DNA from: JAAFJT01 sp043744275
GTDB lineage: Bacteria; Bacteroidota; Bacteroidia; Chitinophagales; Saprospiraceae
Direction: 5' to 3'
Assembly: GCA_043744275.1 (NCBI GenBank)
Contig: JAYTUY010000109.1
Coordinates: 17,956 to 81,955 of the forward strand
Length of the DNA: 64,000 bases
Shown here piece by piece: positions 53,613 through 61,140 of the stretch (position 1 is its first letter; each line of letters begins with the position of its first letter). Position numbers and translations under genes: made by a program. The notes under the pieces are model-generated. The model had not been told where the DNA came from and ran no database searches. It saw nothing but the letters and a program-made list of their open reading frames with translations.

Positions 53613-56156
53613 TTGAACGGACTGAATTTTAACTTACTTCTCAAACTCGCTTGGCGCGATAGTCGCCGCAATCGAGCGCGTCTTTTGCTCTTTGTTTCAA
53701 GCATTATTCTCGGAATAGCCGCTTTGGTGGCAATTAATTCTTTCAGCGAAAATCTCCAAAAAGACATCAACGGGCAGGCTAAAGAACTACTCGGTGCCGA
53801 TTTGGTGATAGATGGTCTCAACCCTCCAAACCCCTCAGTACAGGCATTAATGGATAGCCTCGGCGGCGAACGCAGCCAAATGGTGTCGTTTCTTTCGATG
53901 GCTTATTTTCCTAAAAGTGAAGGAACTCGCCCCGTGCAAGTGAAGGCGCAAAGAGGCATTTACCCGTTTTATGGCGACCTCGTTACCGAGCCTGAGCATG
54001 TCTCTCAAAAAATAATGAATGGACGCAAAGCCTTGATAGACAGGACTTTACGGTTGCAATTTGATTTAAATATAGGCGATTCCGTCCGCGTAGGCGATAT
54101 CAATTACGAAATCATCGGGCAAGTCAATAGCGCACCTGGACGTGTCGGATTGCAAGCCAGCATAGCCCCCTCAGTATATTTGCCTTTGGATCAGATTGAT
54201 TCAGTCAATTTGCTTCAAAGAGGTAGCCGCGTTCAGTACCAATATTTTTATAAATTTAAAGAAAATAAAGATTTAGACGCCCTCGCTGCCAATCTCAAAC
54301 TGCGGCTTGAAGCAGATAAATACAATATCGAAACTATTTCTGATCGCAAACAAAACACAGGACGTTCATTCAGCCAAATGGCAGATTTCTTGAATTTGGT
54401 GGGTTTTATTGCCCTTTTATTGGGTTGTATCGGCGTAGCCAGTGCAGTTAATATATATGTGAAAGATAAATTACCAACGGTGGCTATCCTCCGCACATTG
54501 GGTGCAAGCGGGAAGCAAGCATTTATTATTTATCTGATTCAAATTTCGGCAATGGGTTTTGGTGGTGCGGTCATTGGGGCATTGCTGGGCACACTCATTC
54601 AGCGTTTTTTACCCACCATTTTAAAAGATTTTTTACCCATCGAAAATGTATCAGCCGACCCCTCAGTATCAGCCATTATTTCAGGCGTTTTGACGGGTTT
54701 GGGCATCGCCGTTTTGTTCGCTTTGCTGCCACTTTTGACCATTCGCAAAACGTCGCCTTTGCGTACTTTACGCTCCGGATATGAAGTTGCCGAAAGTGGA
54801 CGAGACCCCTTGCGATGGTTGATTTTTATACTCATTGCTCTTTTCATATTTGGCTTCACATATATGCAAACGGGGCGCATACGGGATAGTTTTATTTTTA
54901 TCGGAGGCATCGGTATCGCCTTAGCATTATTAGCAGGTACTGCTTGGGGATTGATGTGGTTTGTCAGAAAATTCTTTCCTAAAAAATGGAGTTTCCCAGT
55001 TCGTCAAAGTATTGCTAATATGTATCGCCCTCAAAATCAAACACTTACGTTGATGGTGAGTATTGGCTTAGGCACGATGTTGATTTCTACATTATTTCTC
55101 ATTCAACAACTTTTAATCAAACAAGTCAGTTTTGCAGGCAGCGGTAACCAACCCAATATGATACTTTTTGACATTCAACCAAGTCAAAAAGACAGCATCG
55201 CCTTGCTTGTGGCTGATAATAAAATGCCGCTGATTCAGCGCGTGCCTATTGTCACTATTCGCCTTGAAGAACTTGAAGGTGTACCGCGTATGACTTTTTT
55301 GAAAGACACCAACAGCGATATTCCAAAGTTTATTTACGAACGCGAATGGCGCGTCACCTATCGCGACACATTAATAGATAGCGAAAAACTCATTGAAGGC
55401 ACGCTGCCCACTAAAGGCAGAATGCCCGATGGCACTGTCGGCATCACCGTTTCTGAGAATATTGCGGACAATATGAAAGCCAAAGTGGGAACTAAAATCA
55501 CCTTTAATGTTCAGGGTGCTTTAGTCAATACGGTCGTGACGGGCATTCGGCGCGTGGATTTTGGTCGAGTGCAGACCAATTTTCTGATTTTGTTCCCCAG
55601 TGATATTTTGGAAAATGCCCCTCAGTTCAATGTCATAGTCACTCGCATTAATTCTGTAGAGCAATCTGCTAAATTTCAAAGAGAATTAGTGAAAAAATTT
55701 GCCAATGTATCGGTCGTGGATTTGACTCAAATTTTGAAAACGGTGGATGAAGTTTTGACTAAAATTAGTTTTGTCATCCAGTTCATGGCTTTATTTAGCA
55801 TACTGACGGGCTTAATGGTTTTGATTAGCTCAGTATATTTATCCAAATTTCAAAGAATTCAAGAAAGTGTTTTATTGAGAACCATCGGAGCAAGCCGTCG
55901 CAACATATTGATAATCAATGGTTTAGAGTATTTTTGGCTCGGTAGCTTGGCTACGCTCACGGGTATGGGTTTATCCACTTTAGCGGCATGGGGCTTGGCG
56001 CGTTTGGTATTTAAAATACCTTTCGATATAAATTGGCTGCCGCTCTTCATAACCCCCCTCAGTATCACGGCATTAATTGTCATGATTGGCTTACTAAACA
56101 GTCGAAAAGTAGTGAACGAATCGCCCTTAGAAGTTCTGAGGCAAGAAGTCGGGTAA
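53613..56156 (+). CDS. ABC transporter permease with two FtsX-like halves
   Basis: About 847 residues if it starts at TTG 53613. No in-frame ATG lies near, and an open frame extends to a TTG at 53538 without typical sequence. NLLLKLAWRDSRRNRARLLLF is the usual N terminus. A first helix, a large periplasmic MacB-like domain (about 50-240), three helices, then a repeated unit with a second periplasmic domain and three last helices make a YbbP-type permease. Such proteins pair with a LolD-like ATPase (absent here) and export lipids or lipoproteins. It carries the highest load of the word: 53830, 54658, 56052, plus degenerate 54165 and 55617. Confidence 0.83.
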   Translation: MNGLNFNLLLKLAWRDSRRNRARLLLFVSSIILGIAALVAINSFSENLQKDINGQAKELLGADLVIDGLNPPNPSVQALMDSLGGERSQMVSFLSMAYFPKSEGTRPVQVKAQRGIYPFYGDLVTEPEHVSQKIMNGRKALIDRTLRLQFDLNIGDSVRVGDINYEIIGQVNSAPGRVGLQASIAPSVYLPLDQIDSVNLLQRGSRVQYQYFYKFKENKDLDALAANLKLRLEADKYNIETISDRKQNTGRSFSQMADFLNLVGFIALLLGCIGVASAVNIYVKDKLPTVAILRTLGASGKQAFIIYLIQISAMGFGGAVIGALLGTLIQRFLPTILKDFLPIENVSADPSVSAIISGVLTGLGIAVLFALLPLLTIRKTSPLRTLRSGYEVAESGRDPLRWLIFILIALFIFGFTYMQTGRIRDSFIFIGGIGIALALLAGTAWGLMWFVRKFFPKKWSFPVRQSIANMYRPQNQTLTLMVSIGLGTMLISTLFLIQQLLIKQVSFAGSGNQPNMILFDIQPSQKDSIALLVADNKMPLIQRVPIVTIRLEELEGVPRMTFLKDTNSDIPKFIYEREWRVTYRDTLIDSEKLIEGTLPTKGRMPDGTVGITVSENIADNMKAKVGTKITFNVQGALVNTVVTGIRRVDFGRVQTNFLILFPSDILENAPQFNVIVTRINSVEQSAKFQRELVKKFANVSVVDLTQILKTVDEVLTKISFVIQFMALFSILTGLMVLISSVYLSKFQRIQESVLLRTIGASRRNILIINGLEYFWLGSLATLTGMGLSTLAAWGLARLVFKIPFDINWLPLFITPLSITALIVMIGLLNSRKVVNESPLEVLRQEVG

Positions 56157-56165
56157 AATGGGAGT

Positions 56166-56205
56166 AAAAAAAAAAGGTTTGGCATCATGTCAAACCTTTT
56201 TTTTT
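56166..56205. terminator. Bidirectional terminator after the permease gene
   Basis: AAAAAAAAAAGGTTTG pairs with CAAACCTTTTTTTTT around the loop GCATCATGT. It starts 10 bases after the stop. Confidence 0.85.
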
Positions 56206-56568
56206 ATTTTTAAAAGCAATTAAAAATTATTTTTAAAAAAAACATACTAATTTTTGACCGCTTAATTGTCATTCGTAACCGCTTTCTAATATATTAAATA
56301 CAAAAATAAATTATTATAAAATTGCACATTTAAAATACCTCATTCTCAATAGTTTGGCACATTATTGGCTTTAATATTGTCAAACGATATTGAAAAAACG
56401 TATAAATATAAAAGCATGATTTGCCCGTTTTGAAATGTCACGATTTCCCTTGTTCGTCGTTTTTAGTTTTAAATAAGTTCCTGCTAATTTGATTCATCAA
56501 AAGCGGTTAACGCCGACAGAAACTCATAACCATTTATTTTTTCGTTTATTGTATGTAGAGAAAAAGAA

Positions 56569-56750
56569 TTTGTTTATTTTATATTTATTGGCATAGTATT
56601 TGTTAATTTTATTATATAAAGTATTACAAACAAAATCTTATCTCAAAAACCGATTTAAAGTTTTTCATTCACGCTTTCACAGCGTATTTTATTATGTAAA
56701 TTTTGAGGAACTGCCTCTTTATCGGTCATAAAAAAAGAGGCTTTTTTTTG
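56569..56750 (+). ncRNA. Candidate small RNA with promoter-like start and intrinsic terminator
   Basis: In the 799-base gene-free region a TTTG at 56569-56572 lies 21 bases before TAGTATTTG (56594-56602, one base longer than the -7 consensus). A strong terminator follows (GCCTCTTT 56713-56720 with AAAGAGGC 56734-56741, then eight Ts). Between them a small hairpin CGCTTTCACAGCG and an ACCGAT (56649) complementary to ATCGGT in the terminator loop suggest structure. GAGG-AACTG-CCTC at 56705-56717 could compete with the terminator. No open frame fits. Identity unknown. Confidence 0.3.
56713..56749 (+). terminator. Intrinsic terminator without an upstream gene
   Basis: 8-bp stem GCCTCTTT/AAAGAGGC followed by TTTTTTTT. 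It lies 560 bases past the permease gene, so it must serve another transcript. Confidence 0.75.
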
Positions 56751-56814
56751 CTAAATCACCCGATTATGGGTTTTAAGAATAGTGTTTGTTCATAGTGTTT
56801 GTTTTTTGTTTTGT

Positions 56815-56845
56815 CCCTGTCAAATAAATTTGACAGGGTTTTTTT
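56815..56845 (+). terminator. Second orphan intrinsic terminator
   Basis: CCCTGTCAAA (56815-56824) pairs perfectly with TTTGACAGGG (56829-56838) around TAAA, followed by TTTTTTT. It lies 74 bases after the preceding terminator. It may end a second short transcript. Confidence 0.75.
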
Positions 56846-56914
56846 ATGCCCAAAATTAACTTCAATGGTGATAGAAATCACTTATTTCTACTATTCTTTC
56901 CGCCTTTCAAACTT

Positions 56915-56922
56915 TACCTTTG
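56915..56922 (+). promoter_or_regulatory. -7 box of pdxH
   Basis: TACCTTTG, 33 bases before ATG 56956. Confidence 0.55.
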
Positions 56923-56955
56923 CGTTATTGTTCTGTATTTAAATTTGAAAAAAAT

Positions 56956-57609
56956 ATGACAACCAATCTCGCTGACCTTCGTCAAGACTATCAGTTAAAA
57001 GCACTCGATATGGGAGATGTTGATAACGATCCATTCGTCCAATTCTCAAAATGGTTTGATGAAGCCTTAAAATCAGAAATTTTAGAACCTAATGCCATGA
57101 CTTTGGCAACTGTTTCTGCTGAGGGCAAACCATCTGCTCGCATTGTACTACTCAAAGGCATTCATACTGAAGGGTATGGATTTGTATTTTACACCAATTA
57201 TGAAAGCCACAAAGGAAAGGATATGGCAGCCAATCAACATGTTGCCCTCTGTTTTAATTGGCTCGATTTGCAACGTCAAATTCGTATTGAGGGAATTGTT
57301 GAGAAAATAGACCCCTCAGTATCAGAAGAATATTTTAATACTCGACCTAAAGCAAGTCGAATTGGAACATTGGCTTCGCCGCAAAGCCAAATAGTGCCCA
57401 ATCGAGCCTTTTTAGAAGAAAATTTTAAAAAATTGCTTGAAAAATATGCTGATACTGAGGGGGTGCCTCGCCCTGAAAATTGGGGTGGCTATATCGTAAA
57501 GCCTACCATGATTGAATTTTGGCAAGGCAGAAGAAGCCGTTTGCACGATAGAATTTGCTATATCATGCAAGAGAATGGCGATTGGGAAATACAGCGTTTA
57601 GCACCATGA
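56956..57609 (+). CDS. pdxH: Pyridoxamine 5'-phosphate oxidase
   Basis: 217 residues from ATG 56956; sequence upstream of it in frame contains the promoter box and is not coding. FMN-dependent oxidation of pyridoxine/pyridoxamine phosphate to pyridoxal phosphate. Family strings include MTLATVSAEGKPSARIVLLKG, FYTNYESHKGKDM, FNWLDLQRQIRIEG and the C-terminal FWQGRRSRLHDR with the PLP/FMN-binding Arg and His. Word copies at 57311 (DPSV) and 57454 (DTEGV) flank the segment before the C-terminal strand; 57166 is a near match read HTEGY. Confidence 0.95.
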   Translation: MTTNLADLRQDYQLKALDMGDVDNDPFVQFSKWFDEALKSEILEPNAMTLATVSAEGKPSARIVLLKGIHTEGYGFVFYTNYESHKGKDMAANQHVALCFNWLDLQRQIRIEGIVEKIDPSVSEEYFNTRPKASRIGTLASPQSQIVPNRAFLEENFKKLLEKYADTEGVPRPENWGGYIVKPTMIEFWQGRRSRLHDRICYIMQENGDWEIQRLAP

Positions 57610-57622
57610 TTTGTCATTTTAT

Positions 57623-57640
57623 GCGGAACTGGAGCTCCGC
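57623..57640. repeat. Single GCGGAACTGGAGCTCCGC palindrome-like unit
   Basis: The 18-base unit 13 bases after pdxH belongs to the same family as the inverted pair at 59778-59857. Confidence 0.6.
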
Positions 57641-57655
57641 TTTACTCGAAAAAAT

Positions 57656-57696
57656 AAAACCGCTTTACTGCCATTAAGTCAGCAAAGCGGTTTTTT
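57656..57696. terminator. Bidirectional terminator between pdxH and the bacilliredoxin gene
   Basis: AAAACCGCTTTACTG (57656-57670) pairs with CAGCAAAGCGGTTTT (57680-57694) with one mismatch, with T/A tracts on both sides. Confidence 0.85.
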
Positions 57697-57712
57697 ATTC
57701 GCAAAAAAATGC

Positions 57713-58153
57713 CTAACAATATTGCTCGAAAGCCATTTTTAAATTTTCAGCAATTGACTTAGCATCCCGTCCTTCAATATTATGACGCTCAATAAAATGC
57801 ACCAATTTACCATTTTTGAATAATGCCATCGAAGGTGACGAAGGTGGATAAGGCAACATAAAATCGCGGGCTTTTTGAACAGCAGCACCATCCACACCTG
57901 CGAAAACTGTCACCAAATTATCAGGCACTTTTTCATTATGAGCCGCCATAATAGCCGCTGGACGAGCATTGCGCGCAGCACAACCACAAACTGAATTGAC
58001 AACAACAAGCGTCGTACCTTCAGTTTTGTCCAAGACATTTTCCACATCTTCAGCCGTTTTAAGGCTTTTGTAGCCCGCATCTGTCAGCTCTTGAGCCATC
58101 GGAGCAGTCATTTGCTCAGGATATTGAGATTGATTATTGATTTGATAGAACAT
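57713..58153 (-). CDS. BrxA/BrxB-family bacilliredoxin
   Basis: 146 residues, thioredoxin-like fold (DUF1094/YphP). The active site is C56-G-C58 in VNSVCGCAARNARPA, the hallmark of BrxA/B, which removes bacillithiol from S-thiolated proteins in Firmicutes. In Bacteroidota the low-molecular-weight thiol partner is inferred to be bacillithiol. PPSSPSMALFKNG and HNIEGRDA are family strings. A TAACTTTG box lies 62 bases upstream. Confidence 0.9.
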   Translation of the reverse strand: MFYQINNQSQYPEQMTAPMAQELTDAGYKSLKTAEDVENVLDKTEGTTLVVVNSVCGCAARNARPAAIMAAHNEKVPDNLVTVFAGVDGAAVQKARDFMLPYPPSSPSMALFKNGKLVHFIERHNIEGRDAKSIAENLKMAFEQYC

Positions 58154-58214
58154 AACTTACTTTTTTTTACTGAATTAAAAGTTCAGTTTTTGTTTAAAAA
58201 TTAAAAATAGAGAA

Positions 58215-58222
58215 CAAAGTTA
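58215..58222 (-). promoter_or_regulatory. -7 box of the bacilliredoxin gene
   Basis: TAACTTTG on the minus strand, 62 bases before the ATG at 58153. Confidence 0.5.
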
Positions 58223-58292
58223 CAAAAGTTTAGTTTAAAACTCAATCTGAATTATGTCAATTAACTACGTGCATGTTTTGAAAAAAAATACT

Positions 58293-58300
58293 TAACTTTG
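58293..58300 (+). promoter_or_regulatory. -7 box before the broken nuclease gene
   Basis: TAACTTTG, 40 bases before ATG 58340. Confidence 0.45.
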
Positions 58301-58339
58301 TATAAAACATAATGAGAAAACCCTATAATATTGCATTTT

Positions 58340-58830
58340 ATGTCGAAAAAACAAACAAAACCGAAGATTCATTTAAAAGAAAAAATTAACGAAGGCAATC
58401 TTTACGATAAAATTTTTAAGGAAAATGCAGAGGCTATATTTTTACCTCTCGTAGAAAGCAGATTGGGTATAAAAATAAAATCGTTCAAACCTTATAAAGC
58501 GAAACTCCAAACAACCCTCGAAAGGGAAATGGATTTTTTTTATGAAACAAAAGTGAGTTGTCCAAATTTATCAAACAACTTGTAATATTATCAAGACTCA
58601 GAAAAATAGAAGATTTAACAATTAAAATCACTGAAGAAATGCCAATTACGTATGATATAGAAACTGATTACCTCTATAAAAAAGGTATCGAAAAAGGTAT
58701 CGAAAAAGACAAAATCGAAGTCATTTGCAATGCAAGACTTGAAGGCATGTCGATAGAGGTTATTGCTCGAATCGTTAATCTGTTGCCTGAACGGGTTCGT
58801 CAAATTTTAAACAGTAGGAAAATTCAATAA
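58340..58830 (+). pseudogene. Broken Rpn-family (PD-(D/E)XK) nuclease gene
   Basis: The first frame (ATG 58340 to 58585) encodes the N terminus of an Rpn/PDDEXK_2 protein (NEGNLYDKIFKENAEAIFLPL, then EREMDFFYETK). A second frame (to 58830) encodes the C terminus (TEEMPITYDIETDYLYKKG, repeated KGIEKGIEKD, EGMSIEVIARI). The join near 58555 lacks about 120-150 residues that carry most of the catalytic core, so an internal deletion with frameshift is likely. Intact relatives promote RecA-independent recombination. A promoter box and a terminator still flank it. Confidence 0.7.
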
Positions 58831-58840
58831 TTAACTGTAC

Positions 58841-58894
58841 ATAAAAATAAAAGCTCTTAATCGTCAATGGATGATTAAGAGCTTTTATTTTTAT
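58841..58894. terminator. Strong bidirectional hairpin terminator
   Basis: 22-bp perfect stem (58841-58862 and 58873-58894) containing AGCTCTTAATC with A/T flanks and a 10-base loop. Confidence 0.85.
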
Positions 58895-58953
58895 GTGTTT
58901 GTATAAACAAGAAAAACATTAACCCTGCGTTTAAGACATAAAATCAAATCAGT

Positions 58954-59775
58954 ATGAAACTTATCGTCGTCTTTTCACTTATCCTCATTAGCTGCGCTTC
59001 GGCTGTGGCTCAAAACGATCCAAAACCTAAAATCACTCAAGCACCGCCTGTTACCTATGGCGCGCGAGGTAAATTTGGCATTGCTGATATCCAGCTTTTT
59101 GATAAATATTTGAAAGCCATTGAAGGCGTTGGTTCTTCTTCGAAAGAGCTTCTGGCAGAGCAAAGCCTCAAATCTTATATGATGCCGCCTCGCAAAATGG
59201 GCGCAACTGCTAATGCCGATTGCTACGCTATCATGAGCGCCATGGAATTTTACGTCAATCTAAATAGCAATTATAAAGACAATTTGTCGCCTGATTTTAT
59301 CAGATTGAGCCAACCTAAAGGCACTATTGAAGAAAATTTGAGCTTTTTAATCACCAATGGCACTATTTCAGCAGCCATTTTACCCTATGAATCAACAGCT
59401 ATGACCCCCTCAGTAAATGCAGCGATTCGATATAAAATCACAAATTATCTGAAATTATTTCAACCCACAACTCGCCCTCAGCAAAAACTCTATGACCTTC
59501 GCAAAGCCATAACGCGCGGAAATCCTGTCATTGTAGAACTCCAAGTGACTAACGAATTCAAAAAACTTCGCCAAACACGCTTGTGGAATGCTGTTGATGG
59601 AGATAAAACACCTGCGGGTACACAATATGTGGTCGTGGTCGGATACGATGAAAACCGTAAAATGGTAGAAGTGCTCAATTCGTGGGGTAGGGAATGGGCA
59701 AGCGGCGGATATGTTTGGATAAGCTACGAAGATTTTGGTAATTTGGCGAGCAATGGTTTTGTTCTTTTGCCTTAG
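58954..59775 (+). CDS. Papain-like (C1 family) secreted protein with altered catalytic His
   Basis: 273 residues with a signal peptide (1-19). The papain order is seen: Cys90 in ADCYAIMSAMEFYV (where CWAF is usual), then YVVVVGYDE and NSWGREWASGGYVWISYED with Asn242. The catalytic His that normally stands before the VGYD strand appears to be Gln224 (GTQYVVVVGYD). The protein may be an inactive homologue, or use another base. The word copy at 59404 is read TPSV. It has no propeptide inhibitor motif (ERFNIN). Confidence 0.7.
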   Translation: MKLIVVFSLILISCASAVAQNDPKPKITQAPPVTYGARGKFGIADIQLFDKYLKAIEGVGSSSKELLAEQSLKSYMMPPRKMGATANADCYAIMSAMEFYVNLNSNYKDNLSPDFIRLSQPKGTIEENLSFLITNGTISAAILPYESTAMTPSVNAAIRYKITNYLKLFQPTTRPQQKLYDLRKAITRGNPVIVELQVTNEFKKLRQTRLWNAVDGDKTPAGTQYVVVVGYDENRKMVEVLNSWGREWASGGYVWISYEDFGNLASNGFVLLP

Positions 59776-59777
59776 AA

Positions 59778-59857
59778 ATGTAGCGCGGAACTCCAGTTCC
59801 GCATTTAACTGACTCAATATCGGCTCTTAATTGCGGAACTGGAGTTCTGCGCTACAT
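59778..59857. repeat. Inverted repeat of TGTAGCGCGGAACTCCAG units
   Basis: Arms 59778-59803 and 59831-59857 are complementary with one internal mismatch. Each arm contains the near-palindrome GCGGAACTCCAGTTCCGC, related to the unit at 57623. It lies between the papain-like and PLP-enzyme genes. Confidence 0.85.
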
Positions 59858-59868
59858 ATAATTTAACT

Positions 59869-61140
59869 ATGTTTTCCAGACGTTTTTTCTTAAAAAATAC
59901 AGCAAATATGCTCGTCGGAGCACCACTCATGCATTGGGCAGGCGAAATTTTGCCCTTTTCTGAAAGCAAATATGCGATCGGGGACGACCCATTTTGGACA
60001 GAACTAAGAGAGCAGTTTCCACTCAATAAAAAGAGAGCTTACTTCAATAATGGCACTTTAGGACCCTCGCCTCAGGTGGTTTTAGACGCTGTTATTGATG
60101 CCATGAAAAAAATAGATAGTACAGGCGAAATGGCACATACTATTGTTGAACCACGCCAACGAATGGCTCAATTTGTCAAAGTTTTGCCCTCAGAAATTGC
60201 TCTTACGAAGAATACGACTGAGGGGGTCAACATCGTCGCTTGGGGATTGCCTTTAAAAAAAGGTGATGAAATTATAATTTCTAATCATGAGCATGTGGGC
60301 AACGCCTTGCCCTGGCTACATGTGGCGAAAGCTAAATCATTGAAAATCAAGGTTTTAGCTTTAGGTAATTCGGCTGAAGAAACGTTGACTAATTTTAAAA
60401 AAATAGTTTCATCTAAAACTAAAGTGATGGCTATTCCGCACATCACTTGTACGACTGGGCAAGTACAGCCGATTAAAGAAATGGCTCAATTGGCTCATCA
60501 AAAAGGCATATTTACAGCCGTTGATGGTGCGCACGGTGCAGGTATGTTAGATTTGAATTTGAAGGATTTGGGTTGCGATTTTTATGCAACATGTTGTCAT
60601 AAATGGCTTTTAGGTCCAAAAGGAACGGGTTTTTTATACGTCAAAAAAGAGATGCAAGATATTTTAATGCCGTATTTTGTCGGTGCAGGAACGCACCAAG
60701 GTTGGACAATTTCACCTGAAAAAGTTGAACTGTTGAACCCTACTAATTCTGCTGAACGCTACGATTATGGCACTTATAATCAAGCCCTGTGGATAGGTGT
60801 GGCGGCGGCTATTGATTTTTTTGAAAAAATAGGTATGTCGAAAGTAGAAGCAAGGGTGAAAGAGCTGAATCAATATTTACATTCAAAATTGGTTGAATTA
60901 AGCAAAAAAGACATCAAAATAATGACTCCTACTGAGGGGGTCTCTACTTCAGGAATGTTGGGTTTTAAATTGCTGAATAAAGATTCAAAAGCTTTTGCTA
61001 ATGAAGTAAATAGCCGTTTTAGAGTGCGTTTTGTAGCCGAGCATGGACTCAATTCATTGCGCATTTCTACTCATATTTACAATAATAAAAATGAAATTGA
61101 TGACTTTGTTTTATTTTTAAAAAATTATATAAATCATTGA
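59869..61140 (+). CDS. Class V aminotransferase-fold PLP enzyme with Tat-like signal
   Basis: 423 residues. The N terminus SRRFFLKN followed by a hydrophobic stretch is a twin-arginine signal, so export in folded, cofactor-bound form is likely. The class V fold is shown by YFNNGTLGPSP, TEGVNIVAWGLPL, DGAHGAGM and the PLP lysine K245 in CCHKWLLGPKGTGFLYV. This is closest to the isopenicillin-N-epimerase/cysteine-desulfurase-like group, and the reaction is unknown. Word copies at 60227 (TTEGV, inside the cofactor-binding helix start) and 60931 (TPTEGV). Confidence 0.85.
   Translation: MFSRRFFLKNTANMLVGAPLMHWAGEILPFSESKYAIGDDPFWTELREQFPLNKKRAYFNNGTLGPSPQVVLDAVIDAMKKIDSTGEMAHTIVEPRQRMAQFVKVLPSEIALTKNTTEGVNIVAWGLPLKKGDEIIISNHEHVGNALPWLHVAKAKSLKIKVLALGNSAEETLTNFKKIVSSKTKVMAIPHITCTTGQVQPIKEMAQLAHQKGIFTAVDGAHGAGMLDLNLKDLGCDFYATCCHKWLLGPKGTGFLYVKKEMQDILMPYFVGAGTHQGWTISPEKVELLNPTNSAERYDYGTYNQALWIGVAAAIDFFEKIGMSKVEARVKELNQYLHSKLVELSKKDIKIMTPTEGVSTSGMLGFKLLNKDSKAFANEVNSRFRVRFVAEHGLNSLRISTHIYNNKNEIDDFVLFLKNYINH

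Noticed and set aside
56354..56371. Sigma-54-like promoter TTGGCAC-N5-TGGCT
   Set aside because: GG and GC are 10 bases apart as required, but the -12 box is imperfect, no regulated gene follows in place, and such matches are common in AT-rich sequence.
6966..60941. TEGV/PSV as a conserved protein motif
   Set aside because: The same DNA is read in five frames in unrelated folds and also occurs between genes, so protein function cannot be the reason.
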